Shown here one piece after another: positions 28,356-34,651 of a stretch of 34,651 nucleotides of DNA. The notes under the pieces were generated by a model that searched no databases, was not told the DNA's origin, and saw nothing but the letters and a program-made list of their open reading frames with translations. Every line of letters begins with the position of its first letter. Position 1 is the first letter of the stretch. Origin of the DNA: Myxococcales bacterium (GTDB lineage: Bacteria; Myxococcota_A; Polyangia; Haliangiales; Haliangiaceae). The stretch spans positions 1-34,651 of the forward strand of contig JAQBQF010000352.1 in assembly GCA_028287115.1 (NCBI GenBank), in the 5' to 3' direction. The position numbers and the translations under genes were made by a program.

Positions 28356-29024
28356 TCAGCGCGCGACGCTGCGTTTCGCTTCCACGCGAAGCGTGCCAAT
28401 GCCGGCGAGCACCATGCCGAGCCGCCGAACCGCCGCGCGTGGATCGAGTGCGGGCTTGCCGAACCGGCGCGCCTTGAACGCGTGACTCACCATGCTGAGC
28501 ACGAACGCTTGATAGAGCTCGACGGCATCCTGCCGCGTGACGCCCTCGAGTAACGCGAGCTCGCCCGTGCGGGTCGCACGTTCGAATGCCTTCCGCACGC
28601 GCTCCTCGACCTCCTCGTACTTCGAGAAATCGATCAGCGGCGCGCCTCCGGAGGGCCCGTACAGCAGTCCGAACAGGAACGCGATCGCTTCGGGGAACTC
28701 GGCGGTGAAGCGAAGATGCGCCTCGAGGTTCGTACGGAGGATGTCCTCGAGCCCACCTTCGGTCGGCCAGGCCTCGGCGATCGTCGACGCGACCGCATCG
28801 AGCACCATCGCACCGACGCGCTGATACAAGCTCTCCTTGGTCTTGAAGTAGTAGTTGACCATCGGCGCCGTGACGTCGGCGTCCTTGGCGATCGCCCGCA
28901 ACCCGCTCGCGGCATAGCCCTGCGTCGCGAAGCTGTCGAGAGCGTGCTTGAGGATGCGCTGCTCGTTCACCGAGTCATCGGCCGAAGACTTGCGCGCGCA
29001 CACCTTGCGAAGGAGGTGAAGCAT
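28356..29024 (-). CDS. TetR/AcrR-family transcriptional regulator
   Basis: About 222 residues from ATG 29024 (MLHLLRKVCARK); a GTG at 29003 would remove seven. The N-terminal HTH is typical: RILKHALDSFATQGYAASGL, RAIAKDADVTAPMVNYYFKT and KESLYQRV, where the VNYYF block ends the recognition helix. The remainder is the all-helical ligand-binding and dimer domain (LRTNLEAHLRFTAEFPEAIA). It faces the metallo-beta-lactamase gene across 69 bp that hold a long inverted repeat (29034-29080), the standard layout for a repressor controlling itself and its neighbour. The ligand is unknown; given the neighbour, a lipid or acyl compound is possible. No strong ribosome site precedes either start. Confidence 0.88.
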   Translation of the reverse strand: MLHLLRKVCARKSSADDSVNEQRILKHALDSFATQGYAASGLRAIAKDADVTAPMVNYYFKTKESLYQRVGAMVLDAVASTIAEAWPTEGGLEDILRTNLEAHLRFTAEFPEAIAFLFGLLYGPSGGAPLIDFSKYEEVEERVRKAFERATRTGELALLEGVTRQDAVELYQAFVLSMVSHAFKARRFGKPALDPRAAVRRLGMVLAGIGTLRVEAKRSVAR

Positions 29025-29033
29025 GACGAGCTT

Positions 29034-29080
29034 GCGTTTAAACAGTCGTACAATATGCTTAACACCTGTACGACAAACGC
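29034..29080. promoter_or_regulatory. Inverted-repeat operator and promoter between TetR and MBL genes
   Basis: GTCGTACA (29045-29052) and TGTACGAC (29067-29074) are perfect inverted arms 14 bp apart, flanked by a second, offset pair GCGTTT (29034-29039) and AAACGC (29075-29080). A possible plus-strand promoter, TTGCGT (29032-29037) and TATGCT (29054-29059) with 16 bp between, lies inside the repeat, so a bound TetR dimer would block it. Confidence 0.6.
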
Positions 29081-29093
29081 GCAAGGAAGCCAG

Positions 29094-30200
29094 ATGCAGG
29101 ACCCGACCAGCGATGACGCCCCGGCACCCGATGCACCCGCGAACCGGCACAGCGCCGGACTCCGGCACGAGCGCGTGCTCGCGTCGAAACAGTTCCGCGA
29201 CGGCACGTTTCACAACACCACGGGTGCGCGCGATGGCGTGAAGGGCGGGATGCTGCCGATGTTCGGCGAGCTCCTGTTCGGCGGTCAGCAGCGCCGTCCG
29301 CCCGCGCCGTTACCGCTCGAGCGTCCCCACGCGCTGTGGGCACAGCGTCCCTCGACCGGCTTTCGCGCGACCTGGCTCGGTCACTCGACCGTGCTCCTCG
29401 AGATGGACGGCCGCCGCATCCTGACCGATCCGATCTTCGGCAAGCGCGTGTCACCGATCGGGTTCATCGGTCCGCGCCGGTTTCATCCGGTCCCGGCCGA
29501 GCTCGCGGAGCTGCCGCCGATCGATGTCGTGCTGCTCTCCCACGATCACCTCGATCATCTGTGCCGCCCCACGATGCTCGCGCTCGCGAAGACCGGCGTC
29601 CCCGTCGTCACGGCGCTCGGCGTCGGCGCTCATCTCGAGAAATACGGATTCTCGCCCGATCGGATCACCGAGCTCGACTGGTACGAAGCCGCGGACGTCG
29701 GCGGCGTGCACTTCACCGCGACGCCCTCGCAACATTTCTCCGGCCGCACTCTCACCGGCCGCAACAAGACGCTGTGGGCCTCGTGGGTGATCCAGTCCGA
29801 GCGCCGTAAAGTGTTCTTCTCCGGCGACACCGGCCTGACGAAGGAGTTCGTCGACATCGGCCGCAAGCTCGGTCCGTTCGATCTCGTGATGCTCGAGATC
29901 GGTGCGTTCCATCCGAGCTGGGGCTCGATTCACCTCGGGCCCGAAAACGCCCTCGAAGCCTTCCGCATGCTCGGCGGCGGCACGTTACTGCCCGTGCACT
30001 GGGGCACGTTCTCGCTCGGCTTCCATGCGTGGAACGAGCCGGGCGAGCAGCTCGTCACGCTCGCTTCGCAGCAATCCGCACGCATCGTGACGCCCAAGCT
30101 CGGTTCGGCGTTCGAGCCCGAGCACGTCGAGGGGCCGACGCCGTGGTGGCGCGAGGTGCTGTCACCGCGCGAGCAGCGACAAGCGCTGGTCGCCACTTAG
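29094..30200 (+). CDS. Metallo-beta-lactamase fold hydrolase, NAPE-PLD-like
   Basis: 368 residues from ATG 29094 with AAGGAAG about 4 bp upstream; the open frame reaches back through the TetR gene only as a shadow. Metal ligands are all present: SHDHLDHL (His150, His152, Asp154, His155), His214 in PSQHFSGR, Asp245 in FFSGDTGL and His302 in LPVHWGTF. FRATWLGHSTVLLEMDG and LTDPIFGKRVSP before the first motif, and the late HWGTFSLGFHAW, match the N-acyl-phosphatidylethanolamine phospholipase D branch. The likely reaction is phosphodiester hydrolysis of a lipid or similar ester. No signal peptide, so cytoplasmic or membrane-associated. It is divergent from the TetR gene and probably under its control; its stop shares TTAG with the convergent lipoprotein gene. 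Confidence 0.88.
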   Translation: MQDPTSDDAPAPDAPANRHSAGLRHERVLASKQFRDGTFHNTTGARDGVKGGMLPMFGELLFGGQQRRPPAPLPLERPHALWAQRPSTGFRATWLGHSTVLLEMDGRRILTDPIFGKRVSPIGFIGPRRFHPVPAELAELPPIDVVLLSHDHLDHLCRPTMLALAKTGVPVVTALGVGAHLEKYGFSPDRITELDWYEAADVGGVHFTATPSQHFSGRTLTGRNKTLWASWVIQSERRKVFFSGDTGLTKEFVDIGRKLGPFDLVMLEIGAFHPSWGSIHLGPENALEAFRMLGGGTLLPVHWGTFSLGFHAWNEPGEQLVTLASQQSARIVTPKLGSAFEPEHVEGPTPWWREVLSPREQRQALVAT

Positions 30201-31207
30201 CGGATACAGCCGACGCGCGCGGTCGCGACGACCATCTGATCGAACGTCAGCGTGCCCATCGTCGGATCGGTGATGTAGTTCTGCGGCCAGAACGCATCGA
30301 GCGCGAGTGCGATGTTCGAGCGAAACTGCAGATCGAGCTTCGTATCAAAAGGCGCGGGATAGCTCGTGCACTCGCTCGCGCTGCCGGCCATCGTGCAGAA
30401 CTTGTCGCGGATCCAGTAGCCGAGTGGGGCCGCGTCATCGAATCGCGCGACCTGCACGTCGTTCTTCCAGACTTCGAGCACCGCGCCCGCACCCGACGCC
30501 GGGCTCGGGTTCAAGCGCGCATGAACTTCGAGGCACACCCACTGGCCTTCATCGATCGTGAAGTCGTCGCGATGCACGAGTGCGTTGCCGTAGTACGCGG
30601 TGCCGTCGTCGGTGATCGGCGCGGGCATCCACGAATGCATCGTCATCCAGTAGTTGTAGAAATCGAATCGCGGGCTCGCGGCGCCGACGTTGTACACGGG
30701 CTCGACCGAGATCGAGAATCGATCGCCGCCATTGGGCCGAAGCCCGGCCTGCGGATTCGGAAACATCGTCGATGGGTTGTACCCGCCGAACCACACGCCG
30801 GAGTGATGCCACAGCACGCCGGCTTGGTATTTGACGTACCAACGCACGTAGAGCTCGTCGTGATTCGGCAGCTGCTTGTAGACATGGACCGCCGAAACGG
30901 CGCCGCCTGCGGTCAGTGCGAGCGCGGCCTGTCCGCCGACGTGATCGGGAACGAGCTGCATGCGCGTGGCGCCCGCGGAGTCATTGTAACGAGCGGTGAC
31001 TGCCGCGACCGAGGCCTCTTCGAAATCCTCGAACCAAACAACAGCGGGGTCGGCTCCGAGCCCGATATCGCCGGGATGATCGTCCGAGAGCGTGTGCTCG
31101 CCGGCCGCCGGGGCATCCGCGCTGCCGGCGCCATTGCCGTCGGTCACCGAGCCGCTGCTGCCGCATGCCGTCGATACCGCAAACGCCGCGAGCGTACCGA
31201 TCCGCAT
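30197..31207 (-). CDS. Putative lipoprotein with concanavalin-like (polysaccharide-lyase-like) domain
   Basis: 336 residues from ATG 31207; upstream frame continuation is antisense to the LamG gene. MRIGTLAAFAVSTACGSSG is a lipoprotein-type signal with Cys at about 15, then a Ser/Gly/Asp-rich linker. The body reads like a concanavalin-A-like jelly roll of the kind in alginate-lyase and glucanase relatives: VVWFEDFEEASVAAV, ELYVRWYVKYQAG, HHSGVWFGGYNP, GQWVCLEVHARLN, VLEVWKNDVQVARFDD and TLTFDQMVVATARVGC. Whether it cuts or only binds a polysaccharide cannot be told. Cys at about 270, 278 and the last residues may pair. It is divergent from the LamG lipoprotein, which has a related fold. Confidence 0.72.
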   Translation of the reverse strand: MRIGTLAAFAVSTACGSSGSVTDGNGAGSADAPAAGEHTLSDDHPGDIGLGADPAVVWFEDFEEASVAAVTARYNDSAGATRMQLVPDHVGGQAALALTAGGAVSAVHVYKQLPNHDELYVRWYVKYQAGVLWHHSGVWFGGYNPSTMFPNPQAGLRPNGGDRFSISVEPVYNVGAASPRFDFYNYWMTMHSWMPAPITDDGTAYYGNALVHRDDFTIDEGQWVCLEVHARLNPSPASGAGAVLEVWKNDVQVARFDDAAPLGYWIRDKFCTMAGSASECTSYPAPFDTKLDLQFRSNIALALDAFWPQNYITDPTMGTLTFDQMVVATARVGCIR

Positions 31208-31212
31208 GACAT

Positions 31213-31227
31213 CACGGTAACACCGTG
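31213..31227. promoter_or_regulatory. 15-bp palindrome in divergent lipoprotein promoter region
   Basis: CACGGT-AAC-ACCGTG is a perfect 6-bp inverted repeat with a 3-bp centre, 5 bp upstream of the lipoprotein ATG at 31207. In that position it could be an operator or a small 5'-leader hairpin that blocks the ribosome site. Confidence 0.35.
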
Positions 31228-31288
31228 CGGGCGCATTGTTGGGCCATCGATGAACCACGCCGGTGTACGTCTGACGTAAAGTGGCCCC

Positions 31289-32086
31289 ATGCGGGGAACG
31301 GCCACCATGCTCGTGATCGCGAGTGTGGGATGTGGTCGGGTGGGGTTCGATCCGACCGATGATGACGTCGTCGCCGGACTGCGGTTTCGGTTCGAGCTGG
31401 ATGAGACCTCCGGTCGCAACGTTCCAGATTCCTCGGGGAACGGCCTCGATGGATTCGTGTTCGGTGTTGGACATGTCGTGTGGGATCCTGCCGGCGGCAA
31501 GATCGCCGGCGCGCTCCGCTTCGACGGAATTCCGTATCAGAGCTTCGTGCTGTTTCCGTCGGCGGCCCCGAACTGCTCGGCGGCTCCGGTCCTCACCGGC
31601 AGCATCACGGCGAGCACGTGGGCCAAGTTCGACACCTTCGAGGACTGGAATGGGTACACGCTCGGAAACGTCGCGATCATGCAGGGGACGACCGGCGGGA
31701 CGCAGGGTGGCTGGGGCCTTGGCGCCACCAACGGATGCGGTGCAACAACCGTCGGATTCACGATCACGCCGACAAATACGACGCGCGTCACGCGCTGCGG
31801 CTCGACGCCGATCACGACAGGCGTCTGGTACTACGTCACAGGCGTGTTCGACGCCACGGGGCAAACGGTCGTCGTCTACCTCGATGGCATCGAACAGACC
31901 GGCGCGCTGACCCCGAACTCGAATGCGATCGGCACGTCGACGAACCAAACAAACTACTGCGCCTATCTCGGCGCTTCTGCGAATCAGGCGAACCTGCTCG
32001 TCGGCTCGCTCGATCAGACACGCGTCTACGACCGCGCATTATCCGCCGCGGAGGTGCTGCGGCTCTACCGTCACGCAGGCGGCTAG
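31289..32086 (+). CDS. LamG-domain lipoprotein
   Basis: 265 residues from ATG 31289; an ATG at 31307 is also possible. MLVIASVGCGRVGFDP has a lipobox ASVGC followed by the CGRxGFD start that recurs in LamG lipoproteins of myxobacteria. The mature part is one LamG/concanavalin-like domain: LRFRFELDETSGRNVPDSSG, GALRFDG, TASTWAKFDTFEDW, WYYVTGVFDATGQTVVVYLD and LDQTRVYDRALSAAEVLRLY, the last being the standard closing block. Such domains bind glycans or proteins at the cell surface; no catalytic residues are seen. It is transcribed divergently from the other lectin-like lipoprotein across an 81-bp gap. Confidence 0.85.
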   Translation: MRGTATMLVIASVGCGRVGFDPTDDDVVAGLRFRFELDETSGRNVPDSSGNGLDGFVFGVGHVVWDPAGGKIAGALRFDGIPYQSFVLFPSAAPNCSAAPVLTGSITASTWAKFDTFEDWNGYTLGNVAIMQGTTGGTQGGWGLGATNGCGATTVGFTITPTNTTRVTRCGSTPITTGVWYYVTGVFDATGQTVVVYLDGIEQTGALTPNSNAIGTSTNQTNYCAYLGASANQANLLVGSLDQTRVYDRALSAAEVLRLYRHAGG

Positions 32087-32154
32087 AGAGCCGGCCCCAG
32101 CGGCAAGCTCGGCTCAGCCAGGGTACCCGGCCGCGCGTGATGGGGTCCGCGTTC

Positions 32155-32184
32155 TTGACAGCGAGGGAAGGGCCGCGCTACGTA
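32155..32184 (+). promoter_or_regulatory. Putative tRNA-Ala promoter
   Basis: A perfect TTGACA (32155-32160) is followed after 18 bp by TACGTA (32179-32184), a poor -10, ending 11 bp before the tRNA. The -35 match and position support it; the -10 is weak. Confidence 0.5.
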
Positions 32185-32195
32185 CGCGTTCCCTC

Positions 32196-32267
32196 GGGGG
32201 TTTAGCTCAGTGGGAGAGCATCGGCTTTGCAAGCCGAGGGTCTGGGGTTCGATCCCCCAAACCTCCA
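32196..32267 (+). tRNA. tRNA-Ala (anticodon TGC)
   Basis: A full cloverleaf can be folded. Acceptor GGGGGTT pairs with AACCTCC and includes the G3-U70 wobble that is the identity mark for alanyl-tRNA synthetase. The anticodon stem TCGGC/GCCGA encloses TTTGCAA, anticodon TGC. The T stem TGGGG/CCCCA encloses TTCGATC. The discriminator base is A (32267). The 3' CCA is not encoded, as the next bases are CGA. Confidence 0.97.
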
Positions 32268-32294
32268 CGATAGTTAGCGGATTCGAGAAGCGGC

Positions 32295-32314
32295 TAGTCA
32301 CCGTTTAGTCACCG
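32295..32314. repeat. Short direct repeat TAGTCACCG x2
   Basis: Two copies of TAGTCACCG start at 32295 and 32306 (11-bp period). The second copy contains the stop codon of the TonB-like fragment, so the repeat may be the relic of a small duplication at that gene's end. Confidence 0.6.
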
Positions 32315-32602
32315 GCCAGTTGAGGGCGGGCTGCCGTATATCATCGGTGCCGAACCGAACTTGATACGGACGGTCGTGCATACCGGGGTGGCAGCGCCGT
32401 CGAGCACGTACGGCTGGTAGCGCCACGTCCGGACGTTGCCGAGGATCTGCTGGTCGTAGGCGGCGATGAGGCTGGACTCCACGACGTCAGCACGTGTGAC
32501 GGATCCCGAACCATCGATACAGAGCCGGACGCTCGTGTGGTTGCTGTGAACGGCACCCTCAAGCTCCGAAGGGACTTTGAACTTGCTGGGGTCGTTGAGG
32601 CG
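32309..32602 (-). pseudogene. TonB C-terminal domain fragment, 5' end missing
   Basis: A 97-codon open frame between a TAG (32605-32603) and a TGA at 32309. It has no usable start near its 5' end, yet encodes a recognisable TonB-C domain: VRLCIDGSGSVTRADVVESS, AAYDQQILGNVRTWRYQPYV and VLDGAATPVCTTVRIKFGSA. The V-G-x-x-LC-D-x-SGxVT / WRYxPYxxxGxxxPVCT pattern is that of TonB-family energy-transduction proteins common in Myxococcota, which normally have a membrane anchor and Pro-rich linker before this domain. Both are missing here and are not found in the other minus frames upstream. Its broken end abuts the receiver fragment at 32599. Confidence 0.7.
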
Positions 32603-32847
32603 CTAACGATCTGGTGGCATTCGCCGCCCTACAACAGCCGCGGGATCTGGCGGTATCAAGGAGCGCGTATCCCCTCGTCGTCGCGATCGTCCTTAGCGGC
32701 CTCAATACGTCCAAGAACTCGGAGGCAGCTGCGGCGTCTGGTGCCTTCGCCTTTCTTGCAAAGCCCGCGAAACTCAGTGGCCTCGTTTCGCTCATCCGCG
32801 AAGCCTTCGATCACGCACGACGACTCGCTCTGGAACCTGCGAACTAA
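32599..32847 (+). pseudogene. Receiver-domain C-terminal fragment, 5' half missing
   Basis: An 82-codon frame opening just after a TGA (32596-32598) and ending at TAA 32847; the only early start is a GTG at 32614. The sequence PLVVAIVLSGLNTSKNSEAA, then ASGAFAFLAKPAKLSGLVSL and IREAF, looks like beta4 to alpha5 of a response-regulator receiver, with the conserved Lys-Pro after strand 5. Strands 1-3, including the acidic pair and phospho-acceptor Asp, are absent. It therefore cannot work as a receiver and is most likely debris. A short independent protein is possible but less likely. Confidence 0.55.
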
Positions 32848-33161
32848 CGCCACGTCGCCGTGAGCTTCTGACGTTTCGTGACGAGGGAACGCGAAATAGC
32901 TCCGCAGGACTACCGGGCGAGCGAGCGCATCGATTGCGAAGGAATGCGAGGAGGCCGAGCAGATCAACTGACTTCCGGAACAGTCAAAACGGATCACTCG
33001 GAGTCGGAGGAGTTCGCCCGGCTATCTCAGCGCGGCGAGCAAGGTGGATCTCACCCAGCGCGATCATGTAGAAAAATGTTGAACACGATCGCTCTCTATC
33101 CGGCGATTCCTGAGACCAAGCCGCCAAGGTGTAATGGCAATCGCGGGTCCGAGCGGATTTC
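32848..33161. other. Stretch with no recognisable gene
   Basis: About 314 bp between the receiver fragment and the next regulator. A 106-codon plus frame (32878-33198) has no protein-like pattern. Composition drops here: 28 of the 60 bases in 33061-33120 are G or C by hand count, lower than the flanking coding DNA. No repeat, RNA or clear promoter seen; the promoter for the following operon should lie at its right end. Confidence 0.5.
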
Positions 33162-33605
33162 ATGGTCGTCGATTCAACGGTGCAGGCATTCGGGCTAGAA
33201 TGCCGCGTGACCGTCGGGCCACTACAGGTGTTGATCGTCGAGCGCGATCTACACGTTCGCGAGCTCGAGACGCACTTTTTCGAGCAGGCAGGTTACACGG
33301 TGAACACCGCGATCGATGGCCAGGTCGCGCTGGAGCTGGCGATTAGCCTCCAGCCTGACGTGATCGTCACCGAGGTGCTTCTCGGCAAGATCGATGGGCT
33401 GGCACTTTGTCGTCAGCTGAAGTCGAACCCGGTCACAAAGAATATCCCGATCCTGGTGTTCAGCGTCCTCGCAACAAACGCGCGTGCGAAGGAGGCCGGC
33501 GCCGACGCTTTTCTCATGAAGCCGCTCGCCAAAGAACGGCTCCTAGGCGTGATCGACACGCTCGTGCAGTCGCGCGACCCCGCCAACGCTCAGGAGAGAC
33601 GATGA
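33162..33605 (+). CDS. Stand-alone receiver protein with Glu in place of the phospho-acceptor Asp
   Basis: 147 residues from ATG 33162; a GTG at 33207 would start right before the domain and give 132. One receiver domain only: VLIVERDLHVREL (strand 1, with Glu27/Arg28 where Asp-Asp is usual), DVIVTEVLLGKIDGLALC with Glu71 exactly seven residues before Asp78-Gly79, where the phospho-acceptor Asp belongs, ILVFSVLA with Ser101 for the Thr/Ser switch, and FLMKPLAKERL with Lys120. Asp-to-Glu at this site often mimics phosphorylation, so it may be constitutively active or act as a plain protein-binding module. No output domain. The stop overlaps the KaiC-like ATG by 4 bp (ATGA), so the two proteins probably work together. 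Confidence 0.85.
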   Translation: MVVDSTVQAFGLECRVTVGPLQVLIVERDLHVRELETHFFEQAGYTVNTAIDGQVALELAISLQPDVIVTEVLLGKIDGLALCRQLKSNPVTKNIPILVFSVLATNARAKEAGADAFLMKPLAKERLLGVIDTLVQSRDPANAQERR

Positions 33606-34651
33606 CCAAAACCAGTGACACCGGTATGTTCAAACCGACTCCCTTGGGACGGATCACGAGCGGCAGCGTGCAGCTGGACGCGATCCTCGGAGGAGGTTTC
33701 CCGTCGAACTCGATCAACATGCTGATGGGAGAGCCCGGCAGCGGCAAGACGATTCTCGCCGAGGCATTGATCTTCGCCAACGGCTCCGCCGACGGTCGAC
33801 CCATCCTGTACTTGACCACCCTGTCCGAGCCGCTCGAGAAGGTGGTGCGATATCTCCAGCAGTTCAGCTTCTATGACGACGAGAAGCTGATGTCGGGGGC
33901 GATCCGGTACGAGTCGATCGGCGAGGATCTCGCGAAGAACGGGATCAGCGCCGTCGTGCCGAAGCTACGGGAGATCATCAAGACGATGTCCCCGAAGATT
34001 ATCGTCATCGACTCGTTCAAGGCGATCCACGATCTCAGCACCTCGTTGCCGGAGATGCGCCAGATGCTCTACGAGGTCTCCGGGCTGCTGACGGCCTACG
34101 AGGTCACCGCCTTCTTCCTGGGCGAGTACAGCGAGGACCAGATCCCGAAGTTCCCCGAGTTCGCCGTAGCCGACGCAATGGTGGAGCTTGCTCGCAAGAA
34201 GCAGGGCACGCGGGACGAGCGTTATCTGCGTGTGCTCAAGTTGCGCGGCAGCAACTACCAAGAAGGCCTGCATGCATTCCGGATCACCGAGGACGGCCTG
34301 CACGTTTTCCCCCGGCTGACGAGTCCAGATATCCCGCTACGCTATACAGCCAACAACGAACGCCTCTCCACGGGTGTTGAGGGCCTCGACAAGATCATGC
34401 AGGGCGGGGTATGGGCCGCAGGTGCCACGTTGGTCGAGGGGCCGACGGGGGCGGGCAAGACCACACTGGCACTGCAGTTTATCCTCGAGGGCCTGAAGCG
34501 CGGCGAGTCAGGCCTCTACGTCAACTTTCAGGAGAACCCGACGCAGCTCGCGCGTAGCATCGAGAGCCTTGGCTGGAGCTTCGAAGATGCAAAGAAGAAG
34601 GGCCTGCATCTGCTCTATGCTTCGCCGGTGGAGCTGCAGATCGACAGCATC
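33602..34651 (+). CDS. KaiC-like double-domain RecA-superfamily ATPase (3' end outside window)
   Basis: 350 codons are visible from ATG 33602 and the frame is still open at the edge. It has two KaiC-type domains. Domain 1: entry SGSVQLDAILGGGFP, P-loop GEPGSGKT (43-50), LYLTTLSEP with Glu76 in the catalytic-Glu region, and Walker B KIIVIDSF. Domain 2: STGVEGLDKIMQGG, P-loop GPTGAGKT (280-287), then LYVNFQENPTQLARSIESLG. Cyanobacterial KaiC is a clock ATPase/kinase with two such domains; in other bacteria, homologues are signalling ATPases of mostly unknown output. No KaiA or KaiB is seen in the window. The C-terminus, where KaiC carries its phosphorylation sites, is cut off. Confidence 0.9.
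   Translation, partial: MTKTSDTGMFKPTPLGRITSGSVQLDAILGGGFPSNSINMLMGEPGSGKTILAEALIFANGSADGRPILYLTTLSEPLEKVVRYLQQFSFYDDEKLMSGAIRYESIGEDLAKNGISAVVPKLREIIKTMSPKIIVIDSFKAIHDLSTSLPEMRQMLYEVSGLLTAYEVTAFFLGEYSEDQIPKFPEFAVADAMVELARKKQGTRDERYLRVLKLRGSNYQEGLHAFRITEDGLHVFPRLTSPDIPLRYTANNERLSTGVEGLDKIMQGGVWAAGATLVEGPTGAGKTTLALQFILEGLKRGESGLYVNFQENPTQLARSIESLGWSFEDAKKKGLHLLYASPVELQIDSI

Noticed and set aside
29010..29241. Strong ribosome-site-like AAGGAGGTGAA before a plus-strand ATG at 29023 (72 codons)
   Set aside because: It is the complement of the first TetR codons, the product is Arg/Thr/Pro-rich without protein-like pattern, and it overlaps the well-supported metallo-beta-lactamase gene, which has its own AAGGAAG site.
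32196..33161. tRNA-Ala as attachment site of an integrated element
   Set aside because: No second copy of the tRNA 3' end, integrase or other mobility gene is visible downstream in the window.
32878..33198. 106-codon plus-strand open frame
   Set aside because: No domain, signal or coherent composition; it runs into the better-supported receiver gene in another frame.

Overview
The window is GC-rich and almost fully coding. It reads as chromosome of a myxobacterium-like member of the Myxococcota, perhaps near Haliangium/Kofleriaceae. That placement is inferred from gene content: a TIGR02266-type PilZ protein, a MopE-type Asp/Cys metal-binding motif, many small lipoproteins (one with the N-terminus CGRVGFDP before a LamG domain), a RegB/RegA-like pair, and a TonB-C fragment of the myxobacterial type. 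It was not tested by phylogeny.

Layout. 1-1.5 kb: end of a RegB/PrrB-like sensor kinase and its RegA/PrrA-like regulator. 1.5-9 kb: a membrane sulfatase/phosphatase-like protein carrying a MopE motif, running convergently into a six-gene minus-strand cluster (SDR, PlsC-type acyltransferase, TPR protein, small lipoprotein, alpha/beta-hydrolase-like protein, second alkaline-phosphatase-superfamily protein) that looks like one operon for envelope lipid or glycan chemistry. 9.1-15.9 kb: plus-strand housekeeping run mutL, miaA, accA, a large rhomboid protease and an extensin-like protein. 15.7-17.4 kb: minus-strand pair, M50B-type membrane peptidase and a membrane protein. 17.5-18.4 kb: an orphan protein made of two tandem phage-tail-tube-like (gp19) halves with no other tail gene nearby. 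18.4-24 kb: DUF362 protein, CapA-like lipoprotein with a FliA-type sigma factor upstream, type II homoserine kinase, lipoprotein. 24-30.2 kb: seven-TM gluzincin-like protein, PilZ, phosphatidylserine synthase, lipoprotein, and a divergent TetR / metallo-beta-lactamase pair sharing a clear inverted repeat. 30.2-32.1 kb: two divergent lipoproteins with concanavalin-like folds. 32.2 kb: tRNA-Ala(TGC).

Downstream of the tRNA the character changes. A start-less TonB C-terminal fragment and a start-less receiver-domain fragment lie back to back with their 5' ends touching near 32,600, which looks like a deletion scar. About 0.3 kb without a recognisable gene follows. The window then ends in a two-gene operon: a receiver protein whose phospho-acceptor Asp is replaced by Glu, and a double-domain KaiC-like ATPase that runs off the edge.

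The best candidates for something undescribed are the tandem tail-tube protein (17,494-18,444) and the Glu-receiver/KaiC pair (33,162-end). All family assignments are by reading motifs; no search was run.
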